Notes under the pieces: model-generated
What the model was told of the DNA's origin: nothing
What the model saw: only the letters and a program-made list of their open reading frames with translations
The model's database searches: none
Assembly (NCBI GenBank): GCA_937873435.1
Contig: CALMWM010000445.1
Location: forward strand, 1-16,609
Direction of reading: 5' to 3'
DNA from: an uncultured Gallionellaceae bacterium
Lineage (GTDB): Bacteria; Pseudomonadota; Gammaproteobacteria; Burkholderiales; Sulfuricellaceae
DNA length: 16,609 nucleotides
Shown: one piece after another, positions 7,579 through 13,181 of the stretch
Layout of the letters: the number at the start of each line of letters is the position of its first letter
How positions within the stretch are numbered: the stretch's first letter is position 1
Translations under genes and position numbers: made by a program

Positions 7579-8535
7579 CTATTCGGCGTAAGCCGTGTAT
7601 AACAAATCGAAAATTCTCGACGCTTCATCCAGCAGCTCTTCGTCACCGGCACAACGATGCCTTGCACCAGCCAGAACAGCCTCCACCCCGGCGGCTTCCG
7701 CCACCGTAATTCCGCCGGCGTCGAGGAAATGCACCAATGCCGCCAGCTTCGCCAAAGCGCAATCGTTCTCCAGGCCGAAACTCGCCAGCAGCACCTCAAA
7801 CGTCACTTTTTCGCCGACATGGGTAAAGCTCGCACCGTCGAAATCGAAGCCCAGCGCGCCGAGCGGGCAGTCCTGCGGTTTTTCCAGCCAGATGAAACGC
7901 GCTGCGGTATCGATAAATCGGCAGATCAGCCAAGCGCTTGCCATGCGATCCACCCACAGATGCCGGCGTGTAGCCCACAACCGCCCCTGATACTGCGCTT
8001 GATCCTGGCGGACGATCCCGCCCGCCGCGGCATGTGGCTCGCCGGGCGAATAACGCGCCACAGCGGCGCTTTCCAGTTCGACCAACGCGGCCTCCGCCTG
8101 TGCATTGGCAGCGCCGGGAAAATAATCGATCTCGGCCAACGCATCGAAATCGCGACGCAAGGTTTTCAGCGCCTTGCGCAGCACGGTTGTTTCGCGATCC
8201 GGCAGGCTGGCGCGGACACGGGCGATTTCCGCCAGCAGCGCGGCATACTGTTCGCCCCGATCGAACAAGGCGCGAAACGCCTGTTCCTGGGCATCATCGC
8301 AGGCAGCAATTGCCAACAAGTGAGCGCTGCCGCCCGCACCCAGCACTTCTTGCGCTAAACCGGAAAGCAAGCTTGCACAGCGTTCGTTCTGCGGCAGCAA
8401 ATACACCCCGTCGCGCAATGCCGCGCAACCTCCCGCCTTCACGGCACGCCACAAACGCATCCGCAGGGTGGTGTTTTGGGTAGGCAGGCTGACCACCAGC
8501 GAGAACCAGCTTGAACTGAGAGATTTAATGTTCAT
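7579..8535 (-). CDS. chrB: Chromate resistance regulator ChrB
   Basis: With the start chosen here, a 318-residue soluble protein with the two-part ChrB layout. The N-terminal half contains SLPTQNTTLRMRLWRAVKAG (about 16-35) and LRDGVYLLP (about 40-48), the conserved segment of the PaaX-like regulator region. The C-terminal domain contains RRHLWVDRMASAWLICRFID (about 190-209) and FDFDGASFTHVGEKVTFEVL (about 230-249). ChrB proteins act as chromate-responsive regulators of chrA and have been linked to chromate resistance directly. The frame is open to an ATG eight codons earlier (8557-8559), but a -10 hexamer occupies those codons, and homologues begin close to the WFSLVVSLPT stretch, so I use ATG 8533-8535. 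No Shine-Dalgarno precedes either start. The gene is first in a chrB-chrA unit and divergent from the flavoenzyme gene. Confidence 0.9.
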   Translation of the reverse strand: MNIKSLSSSWFSLVVSLPTQNTTLRMRLWRAVKAGGCAALRDGVYLLPQNERCASLLSGLAQEVLGAGGSAHLLAIAACDDAQEQAFRALFDRGEQYAALLAEIARVRASLPDRETTVLRKALKTLRRDFDALAEIDYFPGAANAQAEAALVELESAAVARYSPGEPHAAAGGIVRQDQAQYQGRLWATRRHLWVDRMASAWLICRFIDTAARFIWLEKPQDCPLGALGFDFDGASFTHVGEKVTFEVLLASFGLENDCALAKLAALVHFLDAGGITVAEAAGVEAVLAGARHRCAGDEELLDEASRIFDLLYTAYAE

Positions 8536-8541
8536 GTTGAG

Positions 8542-8570
8542 AATATAACCTACTGTCATAACATCTACAA
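8542..8570 (-). promoter_or_regulatory. chrB promoter with leaderless geometry
   Basis: On the minus strand TTGTAG (8570-8565) is followed after exactly 17 bases by TATATT (8547-8542), a five-of-six match to the -10 consensus; the -35 matches only in TTG. Counting seven bases on places the transcription start at the A of the ATG at 8535, so the mRNA would have essentially no leader. The spacer contains a near-direct repeat, GTAGATGTTAT then GTAGGTTAT, which could be an operator. Confidence 0.5.
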
Positions 8571-8617
8571 TATTAATTTGTCGGTGACATAGATAAGCGC
8601 CAGCATTGGGGACGAAG

Positions 8618-8626
8618 TGCTATGAT
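8618..8626 (+). promoter_or_regulatory. Extended -10 promoter for the Old Yellow Enzyme gene
   Basis: TGCTATGAT combines a TGN extension with TATGAT (8621-8626), five of six matches to consensus. No good -35 lies 17 bases upstream, as is common for extended -10 promoters. Transcription would start near 8633, leaving a leader of about 30 bases that carries AAGGA seven bases before the ATG. It is divergent from the chrB promoter, with about 50 bases between the two core elements. Confidence 0.5.
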
Positions 8627-8662
8627 TAACGTCGGAATTCAGTCCGTAAAAAGGAACCGCCA

Positions 8663-9742
8663 ATGCCTACCATCGACCTGTTCACCCCCATTCAACTGGG
8701 CTCCATCGCCCTCGCAAACCGTATCGTGATGGCACCGCTGACGCGCAATCGCGCTGCTGCCGGCAACGTGCCGCAAGCGATGAACATGGAGTATTACCAG
8801 CAACGCGCCAGCGCCGGGCTGATCGTCAGCGAAGGCTCGCAAATCAGCGCCAGTGCGGTCGGCTATCCGGCCACCCCTGGCATCCACAGCGCCGAGCAGA
8901 TCGCTGGCTGGAAGAAAGTGACCGACGCGGTGCACGCCCACTACGGCAGGATCGTGCTACAGCTGTGGCATTGCGGACGCATTTCGCACCCCTCTTTGCT
9001 GCCCAACGAAGCGCTGCCGGTGGCGCCTTCAGCGATCCAGCCGAACGGACAAGCCTTTACCTACCAGGGCCTGCAACCCTTCGTCACCCCCCGAGAACTC
9101 GCTACCGACGAATTGCCGGGCATCGTCGAAGACTACCGCCGGGCCGCGCGCAACGCCCTTGCGGCAGGTTTCGACGGTGTGGAAATCCACGCCGCCAACG
9201 GTTACCTGCTCGATCAATTTCTGCGCGACGGTTCCAACCGGCGCAGCGACGACTACGGCGGCTCGGCAGAAAACCGCAGCCGCCTGCTGCTGGAAGTCAC
9301 CGCAGCCGTGGTCGGTTCAATCGGCCCGGGGCGCGTCGGCGTGCGCCTGTCGCCGATCAATGCCTTCAACGACATGTCCGACTCCGCGCCGCAGCAGACC
9401 TTCGACCATGTCGCCGCTGCCCTGAACCAATTCGGATTGGCCTACCTGCACGTGATGGAAACCAATTTCGACACCAGCGCCGCGCCGTCGACCTTCGATT
9501 TCAAGCAACTGCGCAAGCACTTCAAAGGCCCTTACATCGCCAATGGCGGCTACGACAAGGCAAGCGCCAATGCCGCATTGAAGGCTGGCGACGCCGACCT
9601 GGTAGCGTTTGGCGTTCCCTTCATCGCCAATCCCGACCTGGTGGCGCGGCTCGCCAAGGATGCGCCGCTCAACCCGCCCGACCCGGCCACGTTTTACGGC
9701 GGCGACGAGAAAGGCTATACCGACTACCCGTTCCTCGCCTGA
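8663..9742 (+). CDS. Old Yellow Enzyme family alkene reductase (NemA-like)
   Basis: A 359-residue FMN-dependent NAD(P)H oxidoreductase of the N-ethylmaleimide reductase group, which reduces activated alkenes and nitro compounds; some members also reduce chromate. Visible hallmarks are MAPLTRNRA (23-31, FMN contact), QLWHCGRISHP (100-110), the active-site stretch HAANGYLLDQFL (176-187) with H176, N179 and the likely proton donor Y181, then the DDYGGSAENR region (196-205), IANGGYD (292-298) and the C-terminal FYGGDEKGYTDYPFL (344-358). Length and order are those of NemA. One oddity is C104, where NemA-type proteins usually have valine in LWHVGR. The start is set by AAGGA seven bases upstream. 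It is divergent from chrBA and followed 108 bases later by a nitroreductase gene, so a role in chromate or electrophile stress is plausible but inferred. Confidence 0.94.
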   Translation: MPTIDLFTPIQLGSIALANRIVMAPLTRNRAAAGNVPQAMNMEYYQQRASAGLIVSEGSQISASAVGYPATPGIHSAEQIAGWKKVTDAVHAHYGRIVLQLWHCGRISHPSLLPNEALPVAPSAIQPNGQAFTYQGLQPFVTPRELATDELPGIVEDYRRAARNALAAGFDGVEIHAANGYLLDQFLRDGSNRRSDDYGGSAENRSRLLLEVTAAVVGSIGPGRVGVRLSPINAFNDMSDSAPQQTFDHVAAALNQFGLAYLHVMETNFDTSAAPSTFDFKQLRKHFKGPYIANGGYDKASANAALKAGDADLVAFGVPFIANPDLVARLAKDAPLNPPDPATFYGGDEKGYTDYPFLA

Positions 9743-9770
9743 TTCCATTCCCCATAAATCCTAAAGAACA

Positions 9771-9831
9771 CCCTCTCCCGCGCTGCCGCGCACTCTTCCC
9801 CAGCTTGCGGGGGAGGGGCTGGGAGAGAGGG
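9771..9831. repeat. REP-like GC-rich palindrome
   Basis: CCCTCTCCC at 9771-9779 pairs with GGGAGAGAGGG at 9821-9831 (one extra A), and an inner CCCC/GGGG hairpin sits between. The composition and nested arms resemble the larger element at 14953-15070. It lies between the Old Yellow Enzyme and nitroreductase genes, where it could stabilise or attenuate a joint transcript. There is no uridine tail. Confidence 0.5.
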
Positions 9832-9850
9832 AACGCCAAGGAGATCGCAG

Positions 9851-10459
9851 ATGAATAGCAAACCCGCACTAACCCTCGCCCCCGTTCACGACATCATCGC
9901 CCGCCGCTGGAGCTGCCGCGCCTTCGACGCCGCCAAAACGGTCAGCCGCGAACAGATACTCTCCCTGCTGGAAGCCGCGCATTGGGCGCCCTCGTGCTTC
10001 GGCGACGAGCCGTGGCGTTTCATCGTGTGGGACAAGAACAGCGACCGCGCCGCCTGGGAGCAAGCCTTCGGCTGCCTGGTCGAATGGAACCAGAACTGGG
10101 TGAAGAACGCCCCGGTGCTGCTGCTGGTCACCGCCAACAGCCTGTTCCGCAAGAACGGCCAGCCCAACCGCTGGGGCCAGTACGATGCCGGCGCCGCCGC
10201 TGAAAACCTCTGCGTGCAAGCCGTGGCGCTCGGACTGATGGCGCACCAGATGGGCGGCTTCGACGAAGCCAAATTGCGCGAAACCTACGCCATCCCCGCC
10301 CAGTATGCCTGCATGGCGATGATCGCGGTAGGCTACCAGGCCGAGGAAACCGTGCTGAACGACGAACTCAAGCAACTCGAAACCGCGCCGCGCGAGCGTT
10401 CGCCGCTGGGCGTGCTGTTCTTCGAAAACGGCTGGAATCAGCCGGTGAAAACCGAATAG
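9851..10459 (+). CDS. Nitroreductase family flavoprotein
   Basis: A 202-residue FMN-dependent oxidoreductase, expected to act as a homodimer on nitro compounds, quinones or similar acceptors with NAD(P)H. The N-terminal RRWSCRAFD (18-26) is the phosphate-binding arginine segment of the family, WAPSCFGDEPWRFIVW (45-60) is the flavin-side motif, and YDAGAAAENLCVQAVALGLMAH (111-132) with IAVGY (158-162) form the conserved C-terminal core. Length is normal for the small nitroreductases. AAGGAG seven bases before the ATG is a strong ribosome-binding site. It lies downstream of the Old Yellow Enzyme gene on the same strand with a palindrome between them, and 41 bases before the DUF971 gene. Some nitroreductases reduce chromate, which fits the neighbouring chrBA, but the physiological substrate is unknown. 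Confidence 0.92.
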   Translation: MNSKPALTLAPVHDIIARRWSCRAFDAAKTVSREQILSLLEAAHWAPSCFGDEPWRFIVWDKNSDRAAWEQAFGCLVEWNQNWVKNAPVLLLVTANSLFRKNGQPNRWGQYDAGAAAENLCVQAVALGLMAHQMGGFDEAKLRETYAIPAQYACMAMIAVGYQAEETVLNDELKQLETAPRERSPLGVLFFENGWNQPVKTE

Positions 10460-10500
10460 GGTAAAATCCCCCCATTCACGCAACCGAAAGGACTACAAGC

Positions 10501-10887
10501 ATGGCCGGACTGGATCAGGGCACACCGCTGCCCACCGAAATCAAGCTACACCAAAAATCGCGCACCCTGGAAATCGCCTTCGCCGACGGCAAGCGCTTCG
10601 ACCTCCCCTGCGAATTCCTGCGCGTCTACTCCCCCTCCGCCGAAGTGCGCGGCCACGGCCCGGGACAGGAAACCTTGCAGGTCGGCAAGAAAGACGTGGA
10701 AATCGAACGCATCGAACCGGTCGGCAGCTACGCGGTGCAACTGGTGTTTTCCGACGGCCACGATTCCGGGCTTTATTCGTGGGATTACTTCTACGACATC
10801 GGCGTCAACCAGGAAGCCCTGTGGAAACGCTATCTGGAACGCATGGAAGAGGCCGGGGCGAGCCGGGAAGTGAAGAAAGCTGGCTGA
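10501..10887 (+). CDS. DUF971 (gamma-butyrobetaine hydroxylase-like N-terminal domain) protein
   Basis: A 128-residue soluble protein made up almost entirely of the DUF971 domain. Recognisable stretches are PTEIKLHQKSRTLEIAFADG (11-30), FDLPCEFLRVYSPSAEVRGH (33-52) and AVQLVFSDGHDSGLYSWDYF (78-97), ending in an acidic/basic helix. The domain resembles the small N-terminal part of gamma-butyrobetaine hydroxylases. Free-standing bacterial versions are common and have been noted near ubiquinone genes such as ubiE or near iron-sulfur genes, but none of those is seen here. AAAGGA eight bases before the ATG is a good ribosome-binding site. It may be co-transcribed with the nitroreductase, although TAGGGTAAAAT in the 41-base gap could be a promoter element. 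A perfect hairpin begins seven bases after the stop. Confidence 0.85.
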   Translation: MAGLDQGTPLPTEIKLHQKSRTLEIAFADGKRFDLPCEFLRVYSPSAEVRGHGPGQETLQVGKKDVEIERIEPVGSYAVQLVFSDGHDSGLYSWDYFYDIGVNQEALWKRYLERMEEAGASREVKKAG

Positions 10888-10893
10888 AAACCA

Positions 10894-10926
10894 TACGGTG
10901 CAATACCCTTCGGTGATTGCACCGTA
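10894..10926. repeat. Perfect 11-base inverted repeat after the DUF971 gene
   Basis: TACGGTGCAAT (10894-10904) and ATTGCACCGTA (10916-10926) pair perfectly. The loop adds three more pairs, ACC (10905-10907) with GGT (10912-10914), around CTTC with one bulged G. No uridine run follows, so it is not a canonical intrinsic terminator. The GGTGCAAT/ATTGCACC arms resemble a class of short palindromic repeats scattered between genes in many proteobacteria. A role as a 3' stabilising hairpin is also possible. Confidence 0.55.
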
Positions 10927-10990
10927 CCGTACTATGGTGGTCGTGGCTCATGGCAATGGATTGGCTTTGATTCGTTAGTTTTCGATCAAG

Positions 10991-11014
10991 AAAAAATCCG
11001 GGTTGGGCCTTTTT
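10991..11014. terminator. Weak bidirectional terminator candidate
   Basis: An A-tract at 10991-10996 and a T-tract at 11010-11014 flank the GC-rich core CCGGGTTGGGCC, giving an A-GC-T layout between convergent genes and overlapping the stop of the DinD-like gene. The core pairs poorly, so strength is doubtful. Confidence 0.28.
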
Positions 11015-11849
11015 ATTTCTGCCCTAATTTCTTCCTGGCGGGCGGCAAATAATTCTCTGCCGACACCACCCGCTTGCCGGTCTTGCCTTCCAGCTCCAGC
11101 CGCGCTTTCCGGGCAATGCCGCCGCCAGTTTTCGCCGCCGACTCATTTTCGTTCATGCCGGTAGCTTCCATGCTCTCGGCAATCTGGCGCGTGGACAATT
11201 CCGCCAAGGCGGTAAAAATCAACTCCGCCTCGCTCATGTGGTCGCGCAGGTTCTGGGTTTGCAAACCCTTCATCGCCTTATGCGCCTTCACGTCCACCTC
11301 GGCCCACTCCTGATGAATGATATTGGTGAGAATCGCGTATTCCTCGCCCTCCTTGATATCGTGGTTCGCCCAATAATCGGTCAATTTATTGCGTGTCTCC
11401 TGCCCAGTCATGCGCTGTTGTATCCACTTCTCGCTACGCCCGTGTTTTTGCCAGGTCTCGCGGGCGCGATCCAGCGAACGGGCGGGGTCGGCCATTTCCT
11501 GCATCCGCTCATAACCCACCTTCGCCAGCCACAGCTTGATCGGCTCGGCTTTCGGGCTGGGTACGGATTGCACCAGACGTAGCAGCGTTTCGGCGGTGGC
11601 GACATCGGTGAGGTAGTTTTTACCGTCTGCGGCAGGTAATTTCAGTCGGTGACAATTTGTCACCGACTCACTCCCCTCCTTGCCCAGCCGTTCTTTCAGC
11701 TTGTTCCAATATTTTCTGGCGGTCTGGTAATCGGGCTGCTGGGTGAGCACCTGCACAATGTCCACCACCGAAAACCACCAGATTTCCGTCGCCTCGTCAT
11801 ATACGCGGCGGATTTCATGCGCTTCAAAGAGGGCTGGCTGGCTTTTCAT
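11013..11849 (-). CDS. BRO-N domain protein, DinD-like / phage antirepressor-like
   Basis: With the ATG chosen here, 278 residues. The N-terminal BRO-N domain (about 5-110) has EIWWFSVVDIVQVLT (22-36), SVTNCHRLKL (62-71), YLTDVATAETLLRLVQSVPSPKAEPIKLWLAKVGYER (79-115). The C-terminal half has EGEEYAILTNIIHQEWAEV (167-185), LRDHMSEAELIFTALAEL (201-218) and KTGKRVVSAENYLPP (256-270). It shares the BRO-N start and the DHM..EL region with E. coli DinD, a DNA-damage-inducible protein. BRO-N domains are found in phage and viral regulators and bind DNA in some cases. The ATG at 11847-11849 has AGGA nine bases upstream; a TTG two codons earlier has only three. The gene follows hsdS on the same strand but has its own strong promoter. 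Function is unknown; regulator of, or partner to, the restriction system are both guesses. Confidence 0.85.
   Translation of the reverse strand: MKSQPALFEAHEIRRVYDEATEIWWFSVVDIVQVLTQQPDYQTARKYWNKLKERLGKEGSESVTNCHRLKLPAADGKNYLTDVATAETLLRLVQSVPSPKAEPIKLWLAKVGYERMQEMADPARSLDRARETWQKHGRSEKWIQQRMTGQETRNKLTDYWANHDIKEGEEYAILTNIIHQEWAEVDVKAHKAMKGLQTQNLRDHMSEAELIFTALAELSTRQIAESMEATGMNENESAAKTGGGIARKARLELEGKTGKRVVSAENYLPPARKKLGQK
11644..11668. repeat. Perfect 11-base dyad inside the DinD-like gene
   Basis: AGTCGGTGACA (11644-11654) and TGTCACCGACT (11658-11668) are exact reverse complements around ATT. They encode the ESVTNCHRL part of the BRO-N domain, a stretch that looks conserved in the family, so part of the symmetry may follow from protein coding. 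The GTGAC/GTCAC core matches the dyad in the gene's leader. Confidence 0.6.
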
Positions 11850-11892
11850 TGTCAAGATTCCTGGTTCATGGATGCCGGGGGACTATTTCAAT

Positions 11893-11916
11893 CCGTGACT
11901 TGTGTCACGGTCACGG
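11893..11916. promoter_or_regulatory. GTGAC/GTCAC dyad in the leader of the DinD-like gene
   Basis: CCGTGAC (11893-11899) and GTCACGG (11904-11910) form a perfect seven-base inverted repeat around TTGT, and a third half-site TCACGG follows directly (11911-11916). It lies 44-67 bases upstream of the ATG, downstream of the predicted transcription start, so it could be an operator or a leader-RNA hairpin. Confidence 0.45.
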
Positions 11917-11936
11917 GTTGGCTAAACGACAACCTT

Positions 11937-11965
11937 ATCGTATGGAACGATCGTTCTTTTGTCAA
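11937..11965 (-). promoter_or_regulatory. Strong promoter of the DinD-like gene with GAAC-N4-GTTC operator
   Basis: On the minus strand a perfect -35, TTGACA (11965-11960), is followed after exactly 17 bases by TACGAT (11942-11937), four of six to the -10 consensus. The spacer contains the perfect 12-base palindrome GAACGATCGTTC (11945-11956), placed where a bound protein would block RNA polymerase. The GAAC-N4-GTTC form is that of the LexA (Cheo) box of Gram-positive bacteria, not the CTGT-N8-ACAG box usual in beta- and gammaproteobacteria. The predicted start is near 11930. Confidence 0.65.
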
Positions 11966-12002
11966 CCCGCTCAGGAAGTAACTGCCACTCGCTCTATCAA
12001 CC

Positions 12003-13181
12003 TCACACGCCCTCGCCGAACGCCCGGTGCAGCAGGGTCTGGAACAAGTGCTCGGCCTGGCGCAGCGCCTCGCGCTGGGTGGCGCGCAGGCGTTCGTGGC
12101 GGGCAACCAGTGCGGCGAATTGCTGCTGCAAGGGAATCGGTGGAACGGGAACGGGAACTGATTCCAAATCGCTTGGGTTGATGTAAGGCTGGTCTGATCC
12201 TGCCAACCGTTTTTTTAACTCATGGTAGAAGAAATTGGACGACATGAAGCCGCAAAGAAATGGTTGAAGCATTGCATTCGTCTTGAGGTTAAATTTTCCG
12301 ACGCGCTGGTAGAGAATTGAAGGACAATCCTTCTCGCGAAGAACAGCGAATTTTATTCTAGGCCCAATAATTGGTCTGTTCAGTGCAATGACCAAGTCGC
12401 CGGGTTGCAAAACAATATCGGAATATTCCACAAGGCATTTCTCAGGAAGAAAAGCGGAAATGCTCCAATCGATTTGGCCAAACGAGACGTTAGCGATTTG
12501 TAAGAGTCTTACTCCGCCGTGCGAATACTCTTTCAATTTGAATGCATGGCCAGAGGAAATGCGGACTAAATCGCCCCACAGAACTTGTTCCCAACATTTT
12601 TCATTATGCTTTGGGTCGCCAAAAAGTTCGAGGAAGGCGGCGGGGAGAAAGCTGTCGCTGAGTTCGAGGGCGTAGCGGCGGGTGCGGCGCAGCCGATCCG
12701 CCTGCTCCAACTGCTCCGCTATCCGCTGTTGCTCGTTCAGGCTGGGTAGCGGGATTTGCGTTTCAAAGATGTCGTTATCAGTGACCGCCGGATAGCTTGC
12801 CCCCGTCGAAATTCTCATCAGGTGCGAGACGAAGCGATCTGTCTGCGTAAAGTAAAAGAGATACGAAGGGCAGACCCGGTTCTTGGAGGGGCGCAGGACG
12901 CAAAACCCTGTCGAGGCAATATCGTCATGGAGCTGTCGTGGCACCCGCGCGACAGCGTTTAGGTTTGGACGCACCGTTGAAACCAGGACATCCTCGGCAC
13001 GCACCTGCTGACGCGCCCTGCTTGGCGCAGTAGCGGCTGCGATTCGCGCCGGGGCAATAATTTGCTTGGACTCTCTGTCTATGGAAGAAATGTCCAAGTA
13101 GGTGATCCAGTCTTTGCCAAGCGCACCGGGATCGCACTGGCTTACACGACTAACAAGATTGCCGATTGGCTCCAACTTCAT
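12003..13181 (-). CDS. hsdS: Type I restriction-modification specificity subunit HsdS
   Basis: A 392-residue target-recognition subunit of a type I system that directs both methylation and cleavage. The layout is classical. The first target-recognition domain covers about 1-150 (ending TDNDIFETQIPLPSLNEQQ). A central helical spacer runs about 148-185 (NEQQRIAEQLEQADRLRRTRR). The second recognition domain is about 195-350 (ending INPSDLESVPVPVPPIPLQQQ), and a distal helix is about 352-390. The two repeats IPLPSLNEQQ and VPVPPIPLQQQ are the conserved ends of each half. The ATG overlaps the hsdM stop in an ATGA arrangement, so translation is coupled. The stretch encoding the second recognition domain (about 12180-12640) is clearly more AT-rich than its flanks, which suggests exchange of that domain. 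The DNA target cannot be predicted by eye. Confidence 0.93.
   Translation of the reverse strand: MKLEPIGNLVSRVSQCDPGALGKDWITYLDISSIDRESKQIIAPARIAAATAPSRARQQVRAEDVLVSTVRPNLNAVARVPRQLHDDIASTGFCVLRPSKNRVCPSYLFYFTQTDRFVSHLMRISTGASYPAVTDNDIFETQIPLPSLNEQQRIAEQLEQADRLRRTRRYALELSDSFLPAAFLELFGDPKHNEKCWEQVLWGDLVRISSGHAFKLKEYSHGGVRLLQIANVSFGQIDWSISAFLPEKCLVEYSDIVLQPGDLVIALNRPIIGPRIKFAVLREKDCPSILYQRVGKFNLKTNAMLQPFLCGFMSSNFFYHELKKRLAGSDQPYINPSDLESVPVPVPPIPLQQQFAALVARHERLRATQREALRQAEHLFQTLLHRAFGEGV

Noticed and set aside
8965..9858. A 297-codon plus-strand frame across the Old Yellow Enzyme gene and the following gap
   Set aside because: Arginine-rich translation with no motif, running through the REP-like palindrome; it is a byproduct of high GC in an alternative frame.
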